This document shows positions 28,425 through 35,178 of a stretch of 48,803 nt of DNA, one piece after another. The stretch is from assembly GCA_016931535.1 (NCBI GenBank), contig JAFGEP010000042.1, positions 1 through 48,803 on the forward strand, read 5' to 3'. Every line of letters starts with the position of its first letter. The stretch's first letter is position 1. The notes under the pieces were generated by a model, which did not search any database, was not told where the DNA came from, and saw only the letters and a program-made list of their open reading frames with translations. This DNA is from Bradymonadales bacterium. Lineage in GTDB: Bacteria > Myxococcota_A > Bradymonadia > JAFGEP01. The translations under genes and the position numbers were made by a program.

Positions 28425-29234
28425 CTATCGGTTCCAGGCCTTCCGCAAAGCTCTCTCTACCAGCGTCGCGGCGAGGTGTCTCTTGAAGTCGGCCGAGCCC
28501 CGGATATCGGCAATGGGGTTGACCTGACCTGCAACCAGCGACTCGACCTCCTCGCGCGAAGGGAGCGGCTTCCCTTCGAGCGCCGCCTCCACCTCGTGCA
28601 GGCGGACCACCGAGGCGGCCACCCCGCCTGCGGCCACGATCAGGTCTCGCATGCACCCCTGTTCGTTTCGCAAGGATACGCCGGCCGTTATCAAAGACAC
28701 GTCATTGGCGGTGCGGGTGTGACACTCCAGTGCAACGCGCAGGTCGGCGGGCGGATCGGGCACCTCGACCGACAGCACGATGCCATCGCGCTCGCCGAGA
28801 AGCCAGCGCTCGATGTCACGCTCGAGCTCCCCCGACAGGGTGGCGACCCGGAGCCAGGCACGCAAAGCCAAAAGCACGGGGATCACATCGGCGCACGACC
28901 GGCAGGTGGCGAGGTGGCCTCCGATGGTGGCCACGTTGCGAATGTTCCGATTGGCGTGGTTCCTAGCGGCCTGGTGGATAGCCGGATGCAGCAGCTCGGA
29001 TTCCAGCATCTCCTGGAGAGTGGTCATCGCGCCGATGGAGACGCCCCCTTCGCGCCGCTTGATGCCACCCAGTCCCAGCTTGCCCAACCAGATGAGGTGC
29101 TCGGCCTGGGCAGCCTTGCTCTTGCTGTTGTTGACCTCGGTGCCTCCCGCCAGGAAGTAGGCGGCCTCGCCGAGCTCCTGTTTGAACCGCAGCGCTTCTT
29201 CGATACGTTCGGGCTGGTGAAAATGGCTGGCCAT
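28425..29234 (-). CDS. FAD-binding subunit of the molybdenum hydroxylase
   Basis: The 269-residue flavoprotein passes electrons from the Fe-S clusters to an acceptor. It has the PCMH-type FAD motifs FLAGGTEVNNSKSK (about 27-40), where the usual AGGTDL is seen as AGGTEV, then IGAMTTLQEMLES and RNIRNVATIGGHLATCRSCAD, the second FAD loop of the xanthine dehydrogenase FAD domain. It resembles the YgfM-type subunit of selenium-linked hydroxylase clusters. It is the first gene of the operon, with GGAG before the ATG at 29234, a proposed promoter 53-81 nt upstream and a small leader hairpin (29253-29275). Confidence 0.95.
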   Translation of the reverse strand: MASHFHQPERIEEALRFKQELGEAAYFLAGGTEVNNSKSKAAQAEHLIWLGKLGLGGIKRREGGVSIGAMTTLQEMLESELLHPAIHQAARNHANRNIRNVATIGGHLATCRSCADVIPVLLALRAWLRVATLSGELERDIERWLLGERDGIVLSVEVPDPPADLRVALECHTRTANDVSLITAGVSLRNEQGCMRDLIVAAGGVAASVVRLHEVEAALEGKPLPSREEVESLVAGQVNPIADIRGSADFKRHLAATLVERALRKAWNR

Positions 29235-29286
29235 CGATCGACTCCGCAGTGGTGCGCCACCATGGCGGCGGCGCAAAGCCCCAGAT

Positions 29287-29315
29287 ATGATGACGATGAG
29301 AGCGGCTCGTGTCAA
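29287..29315 (-). promoter_or_regulatory. Proposed promoter of the selenium hydroxylase operon
   Basis: On the minus strand a perfect -35 TTGACA (29315-29310) is followed after 17 nt by CATCAT (29292-29287; four of six match the consensus). The leader of about 46 nt contains a hairpin TGCGCC/GGCGCA (29253-29258 with 29270-29275) just before the ribosome binding site. No known riboswitch is recognised. Confidence 0.5.
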
Positions 29316-29379
29316 TTCGGGTTACCGCTCAGATGGCTGGTTGCGCAGGCATCGAGTGGCGCATACGGAGGACATCATC

Positions 29380-30456
29380 GTGTATGATCTACCTGCTCTG
29401 GGCTTCAGCCCCTTCTTCCAACGACAGATCCAGTCTTTCGAGGGCGGTGAGGTCATCCCGGCCCGGATCGCGGCCGAGCACCGGGGTGGCTACGAGGTCT
29501 GGTCACAGACCGGTGCGGCGCGGGCACAGCTCGCCGGGAAACTCCGGCTCGAGCTGGAGGAGGCCGGTCTCCCCGGCGTCGGCGACTGGGTTGGCATCAG
29601 GGGTGCGTCCAGGCCTGACAGCCCGGCCATCATCGAAAGCGTCCTGGCGAGACGAACGGTCTTCTCCCGAGGAGCCGCTGGTCGCGAGGCTCGCGCCCAG
29701 GTGGTAGCGGCCAACGTGGACCTGGTGTTCGCCGTATGCGGGCTGGATGCCGACTTCAACCTCCGGAGGATCGAGCGCTACCTCGCCCGCATCTGGGCGA
29801 GCGGCGCGCATCCGGCGGTGGTCCTCAACAAGGTCGATCTCTGCGAAGACCTCGCCGGCCGCCTTGCCGAAGTGGAAAGCCATTGTGCCGATGTCCCGAT
29901 CTACGTGACGAGCGCGCTTCGCCGTGAAGGGATCGAGGAGGTGCGCCGTGTGATCCGCGACGGCATGACCGTGGCGCTGGTCGGCTCCTCCGGGGCCGGC
30001 AAGTCGACGCTGGTCAACGCGCTGCTGGGTGAAGAGCGGATGCCGACCGGCGAGGTCCGAGCTCGAGATGGGCGGGGCTGCCATGTCACGACCCACCGCC
30101 AGCTCGTCCTGCTCCCCGGCGGCGGCCTCCTACTCGATACTCCGGGAATGAGAGAGCTGCAGCTCCTCGATGATGAGGGGCTCGACGCGGTCTTCGGGGA
30201 CATCGCGGCGCTGGCAGCCAACTGTCGATACCGCGACTGCTGCCACGACACCGAGCCGGGATGCGCTGTCAGGGAGGCGGTGGAGTCCGGGGCGCTGGAT
30301 GCGCAACGACTCGAGCATTATCTCAAGCTCGAGCGGGAGGCTCAATCCTACGAGCTTCGCCACGACGTGCGAAAACGCAGGCAAGCCGAGCGGGTGTGGG
30401 GCCAGCTCTATAGAGAGGTCGCCAGAATGCAGCGCTGGAAGGAAGGCCAGGAGTAG
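29380..30456 (+). CDS. rsgA: Ribosome small-subunit assembly GTPase RsgA
   Basis: The 358-residue protein is a circularly permuted GTPase that acts late in 30S maturation. An N-terminal OB-fold (about 30-100) is followed by GTPase motifs in permuted order: NKVD (G4, about 149), SSGAGKST (G1) and DTPGMREL (G3). The C-terminal zinc motif is CRYRDCCHDTEPGC. The GTG start at 29380 is chosen because GGAGG lies 8 nt upstream; the earlier ATG at 29287 lies in the divergent promoter region and adds non-conserved residues. It is a housekeeping gene, divergent from the selenium operon and convergent with mvaA. Confidence 0.95.
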   Translation: MYDLPALGFSPFFQRQIQSFEGGEVIPARIAAEHRGGYEVWSQTGAARAQLAGKLRLELEEAGLPGVGDWVGIRGASRPDSPAIIESVLARRTVFSRGAAGREARAQVVAANVDLVFAVCGLDADFNLRRIERYLARIWASGAHPAVVLNKVDLCEDLAGRLAEVESHCADVPIYVTSALRREGIEEVRRVIRDGMTVALVGSSGAGKSTLVNALLGEERMPTGEVRARDGRGCHVTTHRQLVLLPGGGLLLDTPGMRELQLLDDEGLDAVFGDIAALAANCRYRDCCHDTEPGCAVREAVESGALDAQRLEHYLKLEREAQSYELRHDVRKRRQAERVWGQLYREVARMQRWKEGQE

Positions 30457-30486
30457 TGGCGCCAAACGAGTCGAGACGGCCGGCGA

Positions 30487-30537
30487 TTGTGCAAGAAAGG
30501 GGGGTAGACGAGCCGTCTGGGGGCGGATCTTGCACAA
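30487..30537. terminator. Nested inverted repeat between convergent rsgA and mvaA
   Basis: TTGTGCAAGA (30487-30496) and TCTTGCACAA (30528-30537) are exact 10-bp inverted repeats around 31 nt, inside which AGACG-agc-CGTCT forms a second hairpin. The position, 31 bp after rsgA and 67 bp after mvaA, suggests a bidirectional transcription end or mRNA 3' structure. There is no T-tract, so a classical intrinsic terminator is not shown. Confidence 0.4.
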
Positions 30538-30603
30538 AACGGCTCCTGCCGGCTGGCGATTGGTACTCGTCCGGCCGACCCCGGTTGCCCAGTTGCCCGC
30601 CGT

Positions 30604-31782
30604 CTATGTCGCGGTTTGCTCACTTCGCCGATGCAACCGCATGTGCCCCTCTTGGATCCCCTCACTCGCCAAGGCTCGAAGCGCCGCCAGGTTATTCGCC
30701 ATACCCGCGGCGGCGGCCACCATGGCCAGATCGCCGGCGTGTTGCGCACCGATCACCGACAGCGCCAGCCGCGCCAGCTCGTGGACCCGCATCGCCCCGC
30801 CAACGGTCCCGACGGCCAACGGTGCCTCGAAACGTCCGATGAGCATCCCCTCCTTGTCGCGACGCCAGGTGCAGACCGGCCGGTACACCCCCGAGCGTGC
30901 GGCGTAAGCATGGACACCCGCTTCCACTGCTCGCCAGTCATTGCCGCAGGCGATGACCACCGCATCGATACCGTTCATCACCCCCTTGTTGTGGGTGGCT
31001 GCGCGATAGGGGTCCAGCTCGGCGAAACGGCTCGCCCGGACGATGCCCTCGGCCACCTGAGCCCCATCGAACCCTCCGGTGCTCAGCGAGGAGGGCGGCA
31101 TGGAGACTTCGCCCCGCACCAGGCGCCGATCGGCGAGATTGGTAAGGATTCGCAGCCCCACCCTTCCGCCGGTCAACTCCGCCAGGCGGGGTGCGATGGT
31201 CTCCCCCATGGTGTTGACCGTGTTGGCGCCCATGGCGTCACCCACGTCGATCACGAGATGGACGACCAGAAACCGTTCGCCACGCAGCTCATCATGGAAA
31301 GGCCGAAGCACGATCTCGCGGGGGCCCCCACCGACACTCACCAGCACGGGATCGGCGGCGGCGGCCATCGCCAGGATCTCCTCCTGCCGGTCTCGGATGC
31401 GCTGCATGGCCTGGTCCAGGTCGTCTACGAAGATCTGGACCTGGCAGACCATCAGGGAGGAGAGGGCCTCCATGCGAAATCCCCCCCCATCCCTGGCCAT
31501 GCGGGCAGCATTGCTGGCGGCGGCCACCACGGAGGGCTCCTCCACCACCATCGGCACCAGCACCTCGCCCCCGTTGACCAGGAAGTTCGTGGCGAGCGCG
31601 AACGGCAGGCCGTAGAGGCCAACAACGTTCTCGACCAGGGCATCGGCGGCTTCGAGTGACAATCCCCCCTGGCTGAACGTATGCCGCAGCTCCTCGACCG
31701 GCCTGGAAAGTCGGCTCGCCAGCCGTTCCTGTCGCTCGGCGATGCTCAGTCGATAAAAGCCGCTCAGACGCGAGGTTTCCAT
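30604..31782 (-). CDS. mvaA: Class II hydroxymethylglutaryl-CoA reductase
   Basis: The 392-residue soluble enzyme converts HMG-CoA to mevalonate and is the committed step of the mevalonate route to isoprenoids. It matches the class II type. ENVVGLYGLPFA and VVEEPSVVAAAS carry the catalytic Glu. DAMGANTVNTM is the nucleotide-binding loop, ATHNKGVMNGIDAV has the catalytic Lys, CGNDWRAVEA the Asp, and QEGHM the His of the C-terminal flap. No membrane anchor is present, as expected. The ATG follows AGGAG and the gene lies 13 nt after mvk on the same strand, so the two are co-transcribed. Confidence 0.97.
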   Translation of the reverse strand: METSRLSGFYRLSIAERQERLASRLSRPVEELRHTFSQGGLSLEAADALVENVVGLYGLPFALATNFLVNGGEVLVPMVVEEPSVVAAASNAARMARDGGGFRMEALSSLMVCQVQIFVDDLDQAMQRIRDRQEEILAMAAAADPVLVSVGGGPREIVLRPFHDELRGERFLVVHLVIDVGDAMGANTVNTMGETIAPRLAELTGGRVGLRILTNLADRRLVRGEVSMPPSSLSTGGFDGAQVAEGIVRASRFAELDPYRAATHNKGVMNGIDAVVIACGNDWRAVEAGVHAYAARSGVYRPVCTWRRDKEGMLIGRFEAPLAVGTVGGAMRVHELARLALSVIGAQHAGDLAMVAAAAGMANNLAALRALASEGIQEGHMRLHRRSEQTAT

Positions 31783-31795
31783 GCGACACTCCTGC

Positions 31796-32752
31796 TCAAT
31801 AGATGGCCTGTTGGGGGTTCACCAGCCACGCCCGATACCCCGCATCGTTCAGGGCGCCGACGATGGGTGCTCCATCCCCCGATACCAGCGCGATGATGCA
31901 CCCGCCGCCACCCCCGCCCGTAAGCTTGGCCGCCAGCGCACCGCTGGCCATGGCAACCGAGATCATCTGCTCCAGGATGGGATGGGATAGCTCGAGATCC
32001 ACCAGCAGGCGGTGGTTCTCCTGCATGGCCGAGGCCAAAACGGCGTGGTCGGCCAGATCGAGGGCGGCCACCGCTCGCTCCACACAACGCGAGATGGCTT
32101 CGATGCGCGCCTCGACCCAGGGCGGATCGAGCTGGTAGCGATGCCTCAGACCCGCCACCATGGCTTGCGTGGAGTGTGGAACCCGGCTATCGGCGATCAC
32201 GAAGGTCGGCAGGGCACAGGGCACCCGCAGCGCCTGCGGTGTTATGGCTTCCAAGGACTCCCAGGCCGAGGGCCGCTCGTTCCAACCAGAGCGACAGAAG
32301 AGGCAGAGCCCGCCGAAGGTGATCACGGTATCGTCGAGACCGGAAGGGTCTCGGTGGAAGACCTTCTCGATCTCATGAGTGTACTCGCGTTCCTGGGCAC
32401 GAGACAGCCGATGACCTCCCTGCCGGGCCAGGGCTCGCACGACGAGCAGCCCCAGCGATGCCGAGCTGCCCAGGCCAGCGCCGATTGGGATGTGCGCGTC
32501 GATGGACAGCGTGAGACCTCCGCAAAAGGGGAGCAGCTTGCGCGCCAGGCGCAACGCCTCGCCAACGGGTGTGAAGTCGGCTTCGCTCTGCTCGAGCTGC
32601 CAGGCAGGCACAATCACACGCAGTGCGCCCTCGCCTTCCTCCTGGCTGACCAGCGTCAGTCCGGGCGAAAAGCTCATGGCCAGGGCGGGTCGACCATAGA
32701 CGACCGCATGCTCTCCCAGAAGGATGACCTTGCCATTGGTCGAAAGCATCAT
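31796..32752 (-). CDS. mvk: Mevalonate kinase (GHMP family)
   Basis: The 318-residue kinase phosphorylates mevalonate with ATP. It shows the GHMP motifs in order: GKVILLGEHAVVYGRPALA (motif 1, near the N-terminus), PIGAGLGSSASLG (ATP-binding motif 2), DPSGLDDTV with the conserved Asp, and KLTGGGGGGC (motif 3). The ATG at 32752 is preferred because GGGAGAG lies at good distance. It is the upstream partner of mvaA. Phosphomevalonate kinase, diphosphomevalonate decarboxylase and isopentenyl-diphosphate isomerase are not in the window. Confidence 0.95.
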   Translation of the reverse strand: MMLSTNGKVILLGEHAVVYGRPALAMSFSPGLTLVSQEEGEGALRVIVPAWQLEQSEADFTPVGEALRLARKLLPFCGGLTLSIDAHIPIGAGLGSSASLGLLVVRALARQGGHRLSRAQEREYTHEIEKVFHRDPSGLDDTVITFGGLCLFCRSGWNERPSAWESLEAITPQALRVPCALPTFVIADSRVPHSTQAMVAGLRHRYQLDPPWVEARIEAISRCVERAVAALDLADHAVLASAMQENHRLLVDLELSHPILEQMISVAMASGALAAKLTGGGGGGCIIALVSGDGAPIVGALNDAGYRAWLVNPQQAIY

Positions 32753-32906
32753 GAGCTCTCCCTGTGGTCCCATGCCAGGCCTCCCTGCTCTCCTTGCCAG
32801 GCGTGGAGCTCACCGGTCAGCCCATGGAATCCCAGAAGCCTGCCCTGTCCCAGAGGTCTGCAATCCTCCAAACCCCAGGCCAATAAACCGTGATGGGATG
32901 CAAGAC

Positions 32907-35021
32907 TCACGACAGCCGCTCCCCAGCGACGCCGCCAGCTCGAAGCGCATCGAGGGCAGCCGGGTCCGGAACGGACGTGAGGGCCAGTTCTACGCTCCAC
33001 CCTTCGCCCTGGCGCTCGGACCGAATCACCGAGCCGTAGAGGTCGTCGAAGACGACGGGCCGCTCACCCCCCTCGACGATGAATCGCAGCTTGACCTGGG
33101 TATAGCTCGGGAGATCCGCTTCGAGCTGCACCACTGCGGCATCGACGTCGAGCTGGACAATCGTGGAAGGCAGGCCGGCTGGCTCGATCTGCTTGTCGAC
33201 AATGACGTGCACCATCGCCGGCAGCTCCACGGGGAACCAGTTCCGCGCTTTGTTTGCCGGCATCTCCAGCTCGAAGGGCGGACCCACGGCCAGGATCTCG
33301 TGAACCGCGACCGGCTCGTGCTTGCCCTTGAACCGGTGTCGCGAGGTTCGCCCCGCGGTCACCCGTTGTTGGACCTGCTCCAACGTGGCGTCGCTGATGA
33401 GCACCTGGTTGCCGATGGTGGTGGACTCGATCCGCGCGGCCACGTTGACCGCATCGCCTACCACGCCGTACTTCATGCGCCGCTCGCTGCCGACATTGCC
33501 CACGACCACTCGGCCGGTATTGACGCCGATGCCCATCTGGAGCACGGGCAGCTCGCCTTGCTGCTCGCGATTGAATTCGTCCAGGGCACGCTGCATGGCG
33601 ATGGCGCAGGCCACCGCTCGAAGCGCATCGTCCTCCTTCGGCTCGATGAGGCCAAACACGACCAGGATGCCATCTCCTATGAACTCGATGATGATGCCCT
33701 CGTGGGCCATGATGACGTCGGCCATTCGCGACAGGTATCGATTGAGCAACGCCACGACCTGTGTCGAGGAGAGACGCTCCGACAGGCTGGTGAACCCCCG
33801 CAGGTCCGACATCAGAATGGTCACCACGCGGTCCTCGCCGCCCAGGCGAAGCGTCTTCGGATCGGCCAGGATACGTCGAGCGACCTCGTCCGTGATGTAA
33901 CGCCCCAGTGTTTCCCGGATGAAGTCTCGCTCGCGAAGCCCCTTGAGCATCGAGTTGAAGGTCGCCGCCAGCCGGCCGATCTCATCGCTCGTCCGGACCG
34001 GCACTTGTTGATGGAGATCCCCTGCGGTTACCCGTTCGATACTCTGTTGGAGCTGGTGGGTGGGACGCACGATGAACTGGCGGACACCGACACTCGTCAG
34101 CAGACTCAGAAAGACGAGGGTGGCAATGACCCAGAAGATGGCGCCGGCCACCGACCGCCGAACCTGAGAGTCGATCTCCTCGTGTGGTATCGCCGCACAG
34201 ATGATCCAGCCCAGCTCCGGAGACGGGTGGGCGTACACGTAGGCCGACGGAGTCGAGAGGGCGCGGATGTCTCCGGACGCGGTTGCCACCTCGCCGGCAC
34301 TCCTGGCGATATGGCTGGCCACGCCGCTGTCGTCGCGGTTGGTGACCAGGGTGTGGCTCTCGTCGAGCAAGACGATGTAGCCACGCTGGCCCACATGCAG
34401 GCCGGCAATGAACTCGGTCAACCCTCTCAAGGTCACGTCGATGCCCACCACACCGAAGACCTGCCCGGCCTCGTCCACCAGGGCGCGCACGGTGCCGATG
34501 TTGATGTCATCGGTGGTCACCGCCCGGTAAGGGGCCGTCCGCAGCACCTGGCCCGGATCCTCGAGCGCCCTGCCATACCAGGGGCGGGTGCGGGGATCGT
34601 ATCGGGTTGGGCGACTGCGCGGATGGGACCGGACAAAGCTGCCGTTCTCGCGTCCCATGTAGACCGAGCTCACGTACGGGTGGGTATCTCGATAGGTGCG
34701 GAACAGATCGACGATGCGCTGCTCCGCAGGGCCCATCCGGTACTCGAAGGTGGACTCGTCGGCGTCGAGGAAGCTGGTGAAACCGCCGTCGTCCCGCTCA
34801 CGAACCAGCTCGTTGCGCGCCAATGTCTCCACATCGAAGGAGACCTGGTCGAGGAAATCCGATACCAGGACATCCACCAGGCGGAGCTGCGAGGCCACAC
34901 TCTCCTCGATGGTCGAGAGCCGGTCCTGACGAACCACCCGCGCCGTGTAGATGGCGACTGCCGGCAGCACGACAGCCGTCACGGCCACGACCGTCAAAGT
35001 GAGTTTCATACCCAACTTCAT
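32907..35021 (-). CDS. Membrane receptor: dCache-HAMP-class III nucleotidyl cyclase-PilZ-like
   Basis: The 704-residue sensor has TM1 near 8-25 and a periplasmic dCache domain (about 40-300, with the DPRTRPWYGRAL ligand-pocket motif). TM2 lies near 305-325, HAMP at about 325-380 and a class III cyclase at about 400-570. Metal-binding aspartates lie in MSDLRGFTSL and EFIGDGILVVFG, and the transition-state Asn/Arg in GDAVNVAARIES. The residue that sets purine choice, Lys in adenylyl cyclases, is Glu here (IIEFIGD), so cAMP versus cGMP is undecided. The last 110 residues (VELPAMVHV, YGSVIRSER) look like a PilZ domain, which would bind c-di-GMP. GAGG precedes the ATG. Confidence 0.94.
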   Translation of the reverse strand: MKLGMKLTLTVVAVTAVVLPAVAIYTARVVRQDRLSTIEESVASQLRLVDVLVSDFLDQVSFDVETLARNELVRERDDGGFTSFLDADESTFEYRMGPAEQRIVDLFRTYRDTHPYVSSVYMGRENGSFVRSHPRSRPTRYDPRTRPWYGRALEDPGQVLRTAPYRAVTTDDINIGTVRALVDEAGQVFGVVGIDVTLRGLTEFIAGLHVGQRGYIVLLDESHTLVTNRDDSGVASHIARSAGEVATASGDIRALSTPSAYVYAHPSPELGWIICAAIPHEEIDSQVRRSVAGAIFWVIATLVFLSLLTSVGVRQFIVRPTHQLQQSIERVTAGDLHQQVPVRTSDEIGRLAATFNSMLKGLRERDFIRETLGRYITDEVARRILADPKTLRLGGEDRVVTILMSDLRGFTSLSERLSSTQVVALLNRYLSRMADVIMAHEGIIIEFIGDGILVVFGLIEPKEDDALRAVACAIAMQRALDEFNREQQGELPVLQMGIGVNTGRVVVGNVGSERRMKYGVVGDAVNVAARIESTTIGNQVLISDATLEQVQQRVTAGRTSRHRFKGKHEPVAVHEILAVGPPFELEMPANKARNWFPVELPAMVHVIVDKQIEPAGLPSTIVQLDVDAAVVQLEADLPSYTQVKLRFIVEGGERPVVFDDLYGSVIRSERQGEGWSVELALTSVPDPAALDALRAGGVAGERLS

Positions 35022-35178
35022 GGCCTGACCTCGATGCTCGGCGTGCCGGTCCCAAAAGAAGCGCCAGATGCTGGGGCTGCGGCAGAGGTTGATGCTCGAT
35101 CAATCATGAGTCACCGAATCGGTGTCCGTCCCTCAAACCAGCCAGCTCCCAGTTCACCGCTGGCTGGACCAACCTGGC

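Noticed and set aside
29287..29379. ATG start of rsgA at 29287
   Set aside because: The added 31 residues are not RsgA-like and overlap the divergent promoter; the GTG at 29380 has an ideal GGAGG.
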